Assembly: GCF_019426345.1 (NCBI RefSeq)
Contig: NZ_JAHLLW010000013.1
Span: 1-64,000, forward strand
DNA: 64,000 bases
Direction of reading: 5' to 3'
DNA from: Marinomonas lutimaris
GTDB taxonomy: Bacteria; Pseudomonadota; Gammaproteobacteria; Pseudomonadales; Marinomonadaceae
Under the pieces are notes generated by a model, which worked only from the letters and a program-made list of their open reading frames with translations, ran no database searches and was not told where the DNA came from. Position 1 is the first letter of the stretch. Each line of letters opens with the position of its first letter. Shown here piece after piece: positions 56,157-64,000 of the stretch. The position numbers and the translations under genes are program-made.

Positions 56157-56427
56157 ATCTATTCGGCACAAAACACAATCAATCACTACACCCTATTAAA
56201 AATACAATCATTCTCATTAAAGATGTGTATTTCATCATCAAGAAATAGACACACTTACATTCTGTAACAAATTTAAATTCCTCATATCTTATTGATAATT
56301 AATAGAAAAAATCATCATATTACAGATCTTAACTATTAATAACGATTACTATAAGTTTTTTAATTTTTCAAATGATATAAATAAAACACTAGATTTTTCG
56401 CAAGCTTATTAAAGTCAGGTAGTACCT

Positions 56428-57693
56428 TTGACAGATGTAATCGCCCTTGGCGTTGAAAACACAAACGATATCCATCAAGAACTTGTCGACATATCAAAAA
56501 AGCGTGTTTTGATCATCGAAGATATCGGTGAAATGCGACTGATGCTGAAATCTTTAATGACGTCGATGGGGTATTCCAATATAGATGTAGAACCCTCTGG
56601 ACAATCTGCTATCAAGCGAATTCTAGAAAGGCCTTATGATGTTGTACTATCCGATTATAACCTTGGAGGCAGCATAGACGGCCAGCAAATTTTAGAAACG
56701 TCCCGCAAGAACTACTCTCAAGACCATTCCACTATTTTTATCATGATTACTGCCGACACAGCATATGAAAGTGTTGTCAGCGTGCTGGAATATCAACCAG
56801 ATAGCTATCTTGTTAAACCCTTTCCGCCCGCTGCTTTTTTCCGGCGCTTTGAGCGAGTCCAAAAACAAAAGAAAACCTTTGAAGGGATTAACACGGCTAG
56901 AAAAGAAAATGATTTTGAAAAAATGGAAGCGCAAGCTAAAGCAGTCATGGTGCAATATCCTCATTTTGCTAGTCAATGTTTAAAAATCATTGGCGAATCA
57001 CTCTATGCTAGAGGTCGATACAAAGACGCCAAAAGCCACTACATGCTTATCATTCAAAAAAGCAAAAACCTAGCTTGGGCACATTACGGCATTGCATTAT
57101 GTGAACTCAAACTCGGCACAGTCGCTGCCGCCATAAAAAAACTAGAGCATACTATTGGCTTAAGTCGTCATTTTTTATCAGCATATGATTTACTTGCCGA
57201 CGCACACGAAGATTTAGGCAATCTAGAAGATGCTCAAGCAATCATGAGTAGTGTTTTAGAAGTCTCTCCACGCTCTACAGAACGCGCTCTTCGACTTGCT
57301 CAAATCAGTATGCAATTAAATGATTGGCCAACGGCCGAACAGGCTTACTCAAAAGTCATTCGACTGACTCGTGAAACAAGTCATGAAAAAGTCGAATACT
57401 ACTATGAGTATTTAAAATGCCTAACCAACATGATGACAAACAACTCAGATAATTCAAAGCTGGCTGATAAATTTAAGCGCACGCTTATCCGCCTACGAAC
57501 CTTTGGAAAAGCCAACCCTGCAGCGGTCTCTAACTCTTTCCGTATAGAGATTCAGCAATATCTAGCTCGAGACCATGTCGGAGAAGCCATTAAATCTTGG
57601 AAACAATGGAATCGTCTGATCCAATCAGGACAAGCAACGCCTCTTTCCGACGCTCAAAAACACACACTTAAAAAACGCCTCGGCTTGCTATAA
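56428..57693 (+). CDS. Response regulator with TPR-like output (copy 2)
   Basis: A 421-residue paralogue of the preceding protein with the same architecture: receiver with Asp76 (VVLSDYNLGG), Thr108 and Lys130, TPR-like helices (AKSHYMLIIQKSKNLAWAHYG, AIKKLEHTIGLSRHFLSAYD, AEQAYSKVIRLTRET) and a basic end (SDAQKHTLKKRLGLL). By eye more than half of the aligned residues match copy 1, so this is a tandem duplication with divergence. TTG start; AGG lies about ten bases upstream. The separate terminator and promoter region suggest independent expression. Confidence 0.9.
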   Translation: MTDVIALGVENTNDIHQELVDISKKRVLIIEDIGEMRLMLKSLMTSMGYSNIDVEPSGQSAIKRILERPYDVVLSDYNLGGSIDGQQILETSRKNYSQDHSTIFIMITADTAYESVVSVLEYQPDSYLVKPFPPAAFFRRFERVQKQKKTFEGINTARKENDFEKMEAQAKAVMVQYPHFASQCLKIIGESLYARGRYKDAKSHYMLIIQKSKNLAWAHYGIALCELKLGTVAAAIKKLEHTIGLSRHFLSAYDLLADAHEDLGNLEDAQAIMSSVLEVSPRSTERALRLAQISMQLNDWPTAEQAYSKVIRLTRETSHEKVEYYYEYLKCLTNMMTNNSDNSKLADKFKRTLIRLRTFGKANPAAVSNSFRIEIQQYLARDHVGEAIKSWKQWNRLIQSGQATPLSDAQKHTLKKRLGLL

Positions 57694-57784
57694 TCCCTTC
57701 ACACCGTTATGGTCATGCGCTAATTTTCAAATTGGCGTTAGAGCCACTGACACATTTTTATTCTTTAATATCAGAGCATCCATT

Positions 57785-58792
57785 ATGACGGCTACTCATT
57801 CTTTTTCGTCCCTTCTTCCAGATGCCATTTTAGACGCTGTAGAGTCCACAGGACTATGGAGTGACTCTCGAATTTATCCATTAAACAGCTACGAAAACAG
57901 GGTTTATCAGATTGGTATTGAAGATGCGTCTCCTCTCATTGCAAAGTTTTACCGTCCTGAACGCTGGAACGAAGCGCAGATTCGAGAAGAACACCAAACA
58001 TTATTAAAACTCAAAGCCGCAGGCGTTCCTGTTGTTGCCCCATTGGAATTTAATGGTGAGAGTTTGCTTCGTCATAACGACATGTATTTTTGCTTGTCTC
58101 CACGTCTAGTTGGGCAACACCCTGAAGCAGACAACCTTGATCAGCTTTATCAAATTGGCGAACTCATCGGTCAGCTTCACCAAACTCTATCAACAACTCC
58201 CTTTAAAGAGCGCATCAGTGTCTCTCCTTTATCACAAATGGATGATGCAGCTAATCAAATTTTAACGGGGCGTACTTTATTTGGGCATTCAGAACTAGCA
58301 GAAGAATTACAGTTGCCAGAAAAGCTCAAGCCTATTTATATTAGACAAATCGCTACGCTGCGAGCTATGTGCGAGAGCAGCATTAAGCGTTATTGGCCAA
58401 CTCAGTTGCGTCCAATTCATGGAGACAGCCACCGCAGTAACTTGATGTTGCACGACGACCAATTTCATTTATTAGATTTTGATGATTGCCAAAATGGCGT
58501 TGCCGTTCAAGATTTATGGTTACACATTACTCAAACAGAAAATCCAAGACAACAATTAAGCGAAATCATTGAAGGTTACGAAACCTATTTGCCTTTTGAA
58601 ACTCGTGAATTGGATTTAGTCGATGTTTTTAAATGTGTGCGTGTCATTAGTTACACTGCATGGCTACAAAGCCGTTGGCATGACCCTGCTTTTACCAAAG
58701 CTTTTGCTTGGTTTGGCAGTGAAGACTATTGGATAAATCACTTAAACGAACTAAAAAATTGCGAATTAGAATGGGGGCAAATTTCACGATGA
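57785..58792 (+). CDS. srkA: Stress response kinase A (SrkA/YihE)
   Basis: Ser/Thr protein kinase of the APH-like fold that in E. coli limits cell death after stress by counteracting MazF. The 335 residues include NSYENRVYQIGIED near 35-48 (nucleotide loop), IAKFYRPERWN with the ATP lysine, the catalytic loop IHGDSHRSNLML (~215) and the metal-binding LLDFDDCQNG. Length matches E. coli SrkA (328). Its stop overlaps the next start (ATGA at 58789-58792), so it is coupled to the RecQ-type helicase. Confidence 0.93.
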   Translation: MTATHSFSSLLPDAILDAVESTGLWSDSRIYPLNSYENRVYQIGIEDASPLIAKFYRPERWNEAQIREEHQTLLKLKAAGVPVVAPLEFNGESLLRHNDMYFCLSPRLVGQHPEADNLDQLYQIGELIGQLHQTLSTTPFKERISVSPLSQMDDAANQILTGRTLFGHSELAEELQLPEKLKPIYIRQIATLRAMCESSIKRYWPTQLRPIHGDSHRSNLMLHDDQFHLLDFDDCQNGVAVQDLWLHITQTENPRQQLSEIIEGYETYLPFETRELDLVDVFKCVRVISYTAWLQSRWHDPAFTKAFAWFGSEDYWINHLNELKNCELEWGQISR

Positions 58793-60753
58793 TACCTTCA
58801 AATACAGCACATCTAGAACACTCACTTCATTCTTTGTTCGGTTTCGACCAATTTCGTGAAGGACAACAGCAAACTATTGAACAGCTTCTGACCGGTCACT
58901 CTTCTCTTGCGGTTTTTCCAACGGGTTCAGGCAAATCCTTGTGTTACCAATTCGCTGCAACTCAACTGCCTAATTTGACACTAGTAATCTCGCCATTAAT
59001 TGCCTTAATGCACGATCAATTAGCTTTTTTAAAAGCAAAAGGCATTCCTGCGGCGTGTTTAGATTCCAGTCAAAGCAAAGATGAAAGCCAAGCTGTTATG
59101 TCTGGAGTACAGAGTGGCGCTATTAAAATTTTAATGATCTCGGTCGAACGCTTTAAAAACGAACGTTTTCGTCGCTTTATCAAGCGCGTTCCGATTTCTA
59201 TGTTAGTAGTCGACGAAGCTCATTGTATTTCAGAATGGGGTCATAACTTCCGTCCGGACTATCTAAAACTGCCCTCTTATCAACAAGAGTTGGCCATTCC
59301 ATTAGTCTTACTGTTAACTGCCACGGCGACACGCAGAGTGCAAAGAGACATGGCGCAAAAATTTGCCATATACCCTGAACATATAGTGCAAACTGGCTTT
59401 TACCGACACAACTTAGATATTGATCTTATCCCAATACAACGGCATGAAAAGCTAAACACTTTAAAAAATATCCTCAACGATACCCAAGGCGCGAGCATTG
59501 TATACGTGACTCAGCAGAAAACGGCCGAAGATGTCGCTCGCACTCTACAAGCCGATGGCTACTCAGCAGTCGCCTACCATGCAGGCTTGAATAGTGATAT
59601 TCGCAGCGCTATTCAAACCGACTTTATGAATAGTAAAACACGTATTATCGTTGCGACCATTGCGTTTGGCATGGGCATCGATAAATCGGATATTCGTTTA
59701 GTCGTGCATTTTGATTTACCCAAATCAATCGAAAACTACAGCCAAGAAATTGGCCGTGCGGGGCGAGATAACCAACCGAGCCGATGTGTAATGCTCGCCA
59801 GTTTGGAAGGTTTAAGCACCCTAGAAAACTTTGTTTATGGTGACACACCTGAGTCGCAAGACATCGACACTTTACTACGTTGCATTACCGAGCAAACAGT
59901 TGAATACGAATGGGAAACACAACTGTACGGATTGTCCAATCTAACCAACATTCGCTCTTTACCGCTCAAAACCTTATTGGTGCAGCTCGAATTATTCGGT
60001 GCGCTCACGCCAAAATACAGTTTTTACGCGGATATCAAAATTAAATGGGAAGGCGATAGAATCGCTTTTGCCAACCAAATCCCAACCGAGTGGCAATCTG
60101 CCTACCAAGCAATTCTAAAAGGCATTCAATACAAGAAAATCTGGGGCACACCTGATTTTGATAAGCTATTTAACGAAGCGGGCTTATCACGAGGCGACGT
60201 ATTGCAAGTCTTGGAATTTGCAGCGGATCACAATGTTCTGACGCTAGAAAGCAAAGGCCTGACTGAAGTGTATCAAGTCCATAGCGAGCATTTTCACCAT
60301 CAGACATTAGCAAACCAATTGCATCAATATGTGGAAGAAAAACAAAGTGCTGAAGTTGCACGAATCGCTACCATGATTCGTTTCTTTCAATTAGATCGCT
60401 GTTTGAATAATAATCTAGCTCGATATTTTGGTGATCAAAATTCACCAGAATATTGCGGCCATTGTTCGGTTTGTCGCGGAAAAATTCTCGTCTTTGCCCA
60501 GCCAACCGGAATAAACGATGATGTTGGGAAATGGAATAATTTAGCAAAGTATGCTCAAGAGTTCGCTCAACATGTTAGAAACAAAAGCCCAGGGACTCAA
60601 GTCACAGCGATATTGATTACGCGCTTCTTAACGGGTTTGACACAACCCATTTTCACCAAAGTAAAAGCCCGCCAACTTAGCGGGTTTGGTGTGTATGAAG
60701 AAATGCCGTATCAAGAGGTTTTAAATAACATAATAAAGCTTCTCGAGGCTTAG
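58789..60753 (+). CDS. RecQ-family ATP-dependent DNA helicase
   Basis: A 654-residue superfamily II helicase, started at 58789 where ATGA overlaps the srkA stop and GGGGG lies upstream. Helicase motifs in order: FREGQQQTIEQLL (motif 0), FPTGSGKS (I), VVDEAHCISEWG (II), LTATAT (III), ATIAFGMGIDKSDIR (V), QEIGRAGRD (VI). The RecQ zinc cysteines come late: Cys538, Cys556, Cys559 and Cys562. That leaves about 200 residues between helicase core and zinc site instead of the usual near-adjacency, and there is no HRDC domain. It is a RecQ-like variant rather than canonical recQ, likely acting in DNA repair. Confidence 0.88.
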   Translation: MIPSNTAHLEHSLHSLFGFDQFREGQQQTIEQLLTGHSSLAVFPTGSGKSLCYQFAATQLPNLTLVISPLIALMHDQLAFLKAKGIPAACLDSSQSKDESQAVMSGVQSGAIKILMISVERFKNERFRRFIKRVPISMLVVDEAHCISEWGHNFRPDYLKLPSYQQELAIPLVLLLTATATRRVQRDMAQKFAIYPEHIVQTGFYRHNLDIDLIPIQRHEKLNTLKNILNDTQGASIVYVTQQKTAEDVARTLQADGYSAVAYHAGLNSDIRSAIQTDFMNSKTRIIVATIAFGMGIDKSDIRLVVHFDLPKSIENYSQEIGRAGRDNQPSRCVMLASLEGLSTLENFVYGDTPESQDIDTLLRCITEQTVEYEWETQLYGLSNLTNIRSLPLKTLLVQLELFGALTPKYSFYADIKIKWEGDRIAFANQIPTEWQSAYQAILKGIQYKKIWGTPDFDKLFNEAGLSRGDVLQVLEFAADHNVLTLESKGLTEVYQVHSEHFHHQTLANQLHQYVEEKQSAEVARIATMIRFFQLDRCLNNNLARYFGDQNSPEYCGHCSVCRGKILVFAQPTGINDDVGKWNNLAKYAQEFAQHVRNKSPGTQVTAILITRFLTGLTQPIFTKVKARQLSGFGVYEEMPYQEVLNNIIKLLEA

Positions 60754-60889
60754 GAATAATCTGAAAATTCCTCTTTAAGTGCATCTTACACGGGTCGTAT
60801 GTGCACAGATTCGCTGTACAGCCCAAAACACAATAAGTAAAATACGGCCCAATAATCGATTAATTAATTAACACCAAGAGTCGTTAACA

Positions 60890-61921
60890 ATGAGATTTTC
60901 AAAACAGATAAAGTCTTTAGACAGAGAAATATTTCCTCTCAGAAAAAAGTATAGTTTTTTCAATCGACTTTACAATCATTTATCCGAAATAAACATAGAA
61001 CATAGTTTCCATAGTAAAAATTTCAAAGATACCGCAATAAAAAAAGCTCAACACTCTTTAGACTCTTTACTTGAGCCAACAAACACATCTAACGAATCTT
61101 CTGACATTCCTAAAATCATCTGGATTTTTTGGGACTCAGGTTTTGAAAATGCCCCTGAAGTGGTTAAGTTAAGTGTTGAGTCATGGCAAAAACTTAATCC
61201 TAATTATCAAGTCAATCTTTTAAATGATAGCAACTTAGAACAATTTCTAGGATTTGATTTTCATGCAATGCATCAATTGTCTTCAATTCGCTGCCTTCCT
61301 CCAACAAAAGCAGATCTATTAAGACTACATCTCTTAAGCAAACATGGCGGCGTATGGACAGATGCAACAACTTTTTGTTTAAAGCCACTAGATGAATGGC
61401 TGCCTGAAGCAACTAAAGAGTGTAATTTATTTACCTTTGTACATAGGATAAACCCTACTCGACCAATTGAAGCATGGTTTATAGCCTCGCCAAAAGGGTC
61501 AAAAATAATCAATGACACCTTAAAAGGTTTTGTTAACTATATTTTCGAAAAAAGGACAATAAGCCTATTCATTTCAGGAAAAGTACCTTTACTAGAAAAG
61601 GTTATAACGGGAGAAGAAAAAACAAGACCTCTTGAACCAGATGTCGCAAAAAGAGCCGAAAAATATGGATTTATGCCCTACTTTTCAATAGGTTATTTCT
61701 TTTATAATGCGCTAAAAAAACACCTTTCAGAAAAACAATTAAATACTTTCCTTAGAAAAGGTGATGGCTTAATGACGAATAAACATGCTTTAACAAAGGA
61801 TGATTATTCAATTTTCGAAGATTCAGTTGTATCAAAGCAAACGTATATTAGTAGCTATGTAAGCAGCGAAAAATTCAAAGAACGAAAAAATTTCTTAATG
61901 AAACGTATCAATGATATGTAG
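60890..61921 (+). CDS. Capsular polysaccharide synthesis-type glycosyltransferase
   Basis: A 343-residue enzyme of the Caps_synth/Gly_transf_sug type: IPKIIWIFWDSGFENAP near residue 73, CLPPTKADLLRLHLLSKHGG and the DXD-like WTDATTFCLKPL near 155-165 that would bind the metal-nucleotide-sugar. No other surface-polysaccharide gene is adjacent. Its coding sequence is visibly more A/T- and lysine-rich than its neighbours, which suggests acquisition by transfer. The acceptor and sugar are unknown. Confidence 0.85.
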   Translation: MRFSKQIKSLDREIFPLRKKYSFFNRLYNHLSEINIEHSFHSKNFKDTAIKKAQHSLDSLLEPTNTSNESSDIPKIIWIFWDSGFENAPEVVKLSVESWQKLNPNYQVNLLNDSNLEQFLGFDFHAMHQLSSIRCLPPTKADLLRLHLLSKHGGVWTDATTFCLKPLDEWLPEATKECNLFTFVHRINPTRPIEAWFIASPKGSKIINDTLKGFVNYIFEKRTISLFISGKVPLLEKVITGEEKTRPLEPDVAKRAEKYGFMPYFSIGYFFYNALKKHLSEKQLNTFLRKGDGLMTNKHALTKDDYSIFEDSVVSKQTYISSYVSSEKFKERKNFLMKRINDM

Positions 61922-61960
61922 CCTAGACATTTTTTAACTAATAAAAATATCTTCTACTTA

Positions 61961-62347
61961 TTAGGGTATAGCATCATTATCTAAATAAACACTGACTTCG
62001 ATAAGATTGTTATCAGGGTCATTAAAATAAACTGATTGGATAGGTCCTAGAGCGCCAGATTTCGTCACGGGACCTTCTAATATAGTCACTTTGCAAGCTT
62101 TCAGATGATCAATCACTTCGTCCATGCTCCAATTGGTGATCAAGCATAAATCGCCAGATCCTTCCATTGCATGATTGCGCAGCTCTTGCCCCAACAATTG
62201 AAGGTTAATCTTTTGCTGGCCAAAACGCATAGCTTTGCGCTCATCTGAAAAGGTAATGGCCTCCATTTTAAGCACGGTTTCATAAAAAGACACGGCTTTG
62301 TCTATGTTTGCCACGGTTAAAACAATGTGGTCAAAATGACTAATCAT
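61961..62347 (-). CDS. VOC/glyoxalase-family protein
   Basis: A 128-residue vicinal-oxygen-chelate protein: HFDHIVLTVANIDKAVSFYE at the start, then a second half with VYFNDPDNNLIEVSVY. The expected metal ligands (His5/His7 region, mid-protein residues, final Glu) are consistent with one betaalphabetabetabeta pair. Start at 62347 behind GGGAGG/AAGGAG rather than the upstream ATG at 62374. Substrate unknown; relatives include dioxygenases and resistance proteins. Confidence 0.85.
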   Translation of the reverse strand: MISHFDHIVLTVANIDKAVSFYETVLKMEAITFSDERKAMRFGQQKINLQLLGQELRNHAMEGSGDLCLITNWSMDEVIDHLKACKVTILEGPVTKSGALGPIQSVYFNDPDNNLIEVSVYLDNDAIP

Positions 62348-62450
62348 AGCTCCTTGCCTCCCAGTGCAAGCCATTACAAAATATATGCCATGCTACGAAT
62401 GATCGACGGGAAAAACAAGCTTATATTACTTCTTAAAAGCTAGTCTCTTT

Positions 62451-62771
62451 TCAAGAGGAATGGCTTAATGCCGCTAGGTCTATATCTCCTTCTATAAGGC
62501 TCAATTTTTGGCGGCGATTCAGTTTCTTCACCTGATATTCCAACACTAATGCATCGCTCTTAGAGCCCACTGCTTGATGCCAAACCAACTCCAGTGGCCC
62601 TTTTCCTCTTAAATAGCGAGCTGCTCGCTTACTAGTGCCAGAATGCTCTTTAAAGCGACGATCAACATCGGTACTAATGCCCGTATAAAGCGTATTCAAG
62701 CGAGTCTTTATGATATAAAGACTCCACTTGTTATCCTTAGAGGCACATTTTCCTTCTCGCTGTTCTGTCAC
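62451..62771 (-). CDS. GIY-YIG nuclease-domain protein (UPF0213 type)
   Basis: A 106-residue protein of the small stand-alone GIY-YIG group. LYIIKTRLNTLYTGIS corresponds to the GIY...YIG strand pair, followed by the catalytic Arg in DRRFKEHS and a later Glu in LEYQVKKL. It is the size of UPF0213/YhbQ proteins, which are suspected DNA nucleases. Start is GTG behind AAGGGG. It follows the LysE-family gene by 22 bases on the same strand. Confidence 0.87.
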   Translation of the reverse strand: MTEQREGKCASKDNKWSLYIIKTRLNTLYTGISTDVDRRFKEHSGTSKRAARYLRGKGPLELVWHQAVGSKSDALVLEYQVKKLNRRQKLSLIEGDIDLAALSHSS

Positions 62772-62793
62772 TTTATATCCCCTTTATCAGTCG

Positions 62794-63402
62794 TCAATTG
62801 CCGATAATCAGTAATAGTGTAGAGGCCGTAGCAATGCCCATAAAAAAGTTAAATAGTCGTTGCCGTTTTTGATCGGTTAACCAACGTCGAATACTTACGC
62901 CAGCCCATGCCCACACAGAAATAGCAGGAAATCCCATCGCAGCAAACAGCACTATCATCCAAAAACCAGACTGAACATATAAATCTCCAGCAATTGCGAA
63001 CGAGCTGACACAACCAATCGCCATCATCCAAGCTTTTGGATTAACGTACTGAAAAAGCAAAGCCTGCCACCAATTCATTGGTGAAGATAGCGCCTTTTTA
63101 GTTTCTAAATTTCCCACTGGCGCACTGCCAATTTTCCATGCTAACCAAAGTAAGTAGGCGCAACCAACCCATTTTAAAACGCTGTATAGAGGTGGATACC
63201 AGGTAAATAACGCACCAAGCCCCATTAAAGTAGACAGCAGCAGACTTGCGACACCAAGAACAATTCCTAGCATATGCGGCAAGGTTCGGCGGAAACCAAA
63301 TTGAGCACCTGACGCCAATAACATAATGTTATTCGGGCCAGGTGTCACGGAAGTCACAAAAGCAAACATGGCAAGCGCCAAGAAAAAAGATAAGTCTATC
63401 AT
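62794..63402 (-). CDS. LysE/RhtB-family amino-acid exporter
   Basis: A 202-residue inner-membrane protein with about six helices and the family N-terminal motif TPGPNNIMLLASGAQFGFRR (residues 21-40), then HMLGIVLGV. Exports amino acids or derivatives. Its ATG overlaps the DUF1127 stop (ATGA, 63399-63402). The regulator diverging upstream is a natural controller. Confidence 0.9.
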   Translation of the reverse strand: MIDLSFFLALAMFAFVTSVTPGPNNIMLLASGAQFGFRRTLPHMLGIVLGVASLLLSTLMGLGALFTWYPPLYSVLKWVGCAYLLWLAWKIGSAPVGNLETKKALSSPMNWWQALLFQYVNPKAWMMAIGCVSSFAIAGDLYVQSGFWMIVLFAAMGFPAISVWAWAGVSIRRWLTDQKRQRLFNFFMGIATASTLLLIIGN

Positions 63403-63605
63403 GACATCCGCCCTCCATTTTTGATCAACAACAGCACATCTCGCACAAGACCAACCATAGTTGCCCGTGATAATTCTGTCTGATAACGCTCTTTTGTCAT
63501 GCCAATATCCTTCATCTGCTGAGCAGTTAAAGACGCCAATTTTTTACGCGTTTGAAAACGCTCTACACTTTGTTGAATAGAAACAAATAAGCTGACGACT
63601 AACAT
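63399..63605 (-). CDS. DUF1127 small protein
   Basis: A 68-residue basic protein containing the DUF1127 (YjiS-like) core: RKKLASLTAQQMKDIGMTKERYQ. In other bacteria such small arginine-rich proteins affect RNA turnover or metabolism; here the role is unknown. Strong AAGGAG before the ATG. First gene of a coupled operon with the LysE-type exporter. Confidence 0.82.
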   Translation of the reverse strand: MLVVSLFVSIQQSVERFQTRKKLASLTAQQMKDIGMTKERYQTELSRATMVGLVRDVLLLIKNGGRMS

Positions 63606-63689
63606 GACTTTCTCCTTTTAAATCGCACCGATAGAGTTTTACAAGTGCTACGTGTATGAGTAACCACTTTAAAAGAAGACAGAAATACA

Positions 63690-63811
63690 ATACAGACTCA
63701 GAAAATCACTTTATCAAACATACAGATTACAGTTATTTTCGCCTGTATGGCAGAATAACTCAAAATCTGTATGGTAATAAGAGGTGGATTTGCGCTTTAT
63801 AATCAATACAG
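63690..63811. promoter_or_regulatory. Cluster of five ATACAG/CTGTAT boxes in a divergent promoter region
   Basis: ATACAG at 63690, 63720 and 63806 and its complement CTGTAT at 63743 and 63767. Several extend to ATACAGAT or CTGTATGG. They flank a perfect -10 TATAAT (63798-63803) for the plus-strand regulator gene that lacks a good -35. The layout suits an operator for the GntR/MocR-type protein at 63841 acting on itself and on the DUF1127-lysE operon. Confidence 0.55.
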
Positions 63812-63840
63812 ATACCAAGAAGGATTTTAAGGGGAGCAAG

Positions 63841-64000
63841 ATGACACTTTATCAAAAACTCGCTAATCGCTTACGCGAACACATACAGCATGACTTTTAT
63901 AAGTCAGGGGATAAATTACCCTCTGTGCGTCAATTAGCTCAAGAACATGGCGTCAGCATTTCCACTGTACAAGAAGCTTACAGACAACTTGAACAAGAAC
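63841..64000 (+). CDS. GntR-family regulator, N-terminus only (cut by window edge)
   Basis: The first 53 codons encode a GntR winged HTH: MTLYQKLANRLREHI, then SGDKLPSVRQLAQEHGVSISTVQEAYRQLEQE. The spacing fits MocR/PdxR-type proteins, which carry a PLP-aminotransferase-like domain after the HTH, but that part lies beyond base 64000. AAGGGGAG precedes the ATG. It diverges from the DUF1127-lysE operon across the ATACAG cluster, suggesting control of amino-acid export. Confidence 0.85.
   Translation, partial: MTLYQKLANRLREHIQHDFYKSGDKLPSVRQLAQEHGVSISTVQEAYRQLEQE

Overview
The window looks like chromosomal DNA from a marine gammaproteobacterium of the Oceanospirillales, most like Marinomonas. 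The assignment rests on moderate G+C, long-loop E. coli-like CydA, HemG, SrkA, TRAP transporters, several chemoreceptors and YdgA/DUF945. It is inferred from protein resemblance only. I see no rRNA, tRNA, CRISPR array, prophage or insertion sequence. Most of it reads as stable core and niche-adaptation DNA.

Layout, left to right. 0.3-6.8 kb: cytochrome bd locus cydA-cydB-cydX-cydD-cydC on the minus strand, including a 36-residue CydX and a well-placed FNR/ANR-type promoter. 6.9-12.8 kb: a tight seven-gene minus-strand unit (DedA, ATP-grasp, DinB-like, NRDE/TANGO2-like, YHS, DoxX, OlsF-type ornithine-lipid synthase). 13-17.9 kb: DUF1289, ArfB, an orphan eukaryotic-type (HIS6-like) HisA, lipoproteins and an enhancer-binding regulator whose receiver lacks the phospho-acceptor Asp. 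18.3-30.6 kb: housekeeping and metabolic genes (aguA, rsgA, hemG, Kef-type antiporter, MFS exporter, type-2 argC, SLC13 transporter, COG2509 flavoprotein, transglutaminase).

30.6-37.7 kb: a catabolic module made of a LysR regulator, a divergent hydratase-like protein, a CaiB-type CoA-transferase, an HMG-CoA-lyase-type enzyme and a complete TRAP transporter (P, Q, M). The likely logic is import of an organic acid, activation to a CoA thioester and retro-aldol cleavage. 37.8-42.4 kb: DUF945 protein, SPOR lipoprotein, YqaA and a Cache chemoreceptor. 42.7-50.2 kb: the most striking segment, a 1041-residue full-length homologue of the alpha/beta regulatory subunits of animal phosphorylase kinase, followed directly by glgB and glgX.

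50.2-64 kb: an MsbA-like ABC exporter, a chemoreceptor with its sensor domain at the C-terminus, a 2OG-Fe dioxygenase, two tandem response-regulator/TPR paralogues, srkA translationally coupled to a RecQ-type helicase of unusual domain spacing, a lone capsule-type glycosyltransferase, and a DUF1127-LysE operon. That operon diverges from a GntR/MocR-type regulator cut by the window edge, with a cluster of ATACAG boxes between them. Many gene ends carry clear hairpin terminators.
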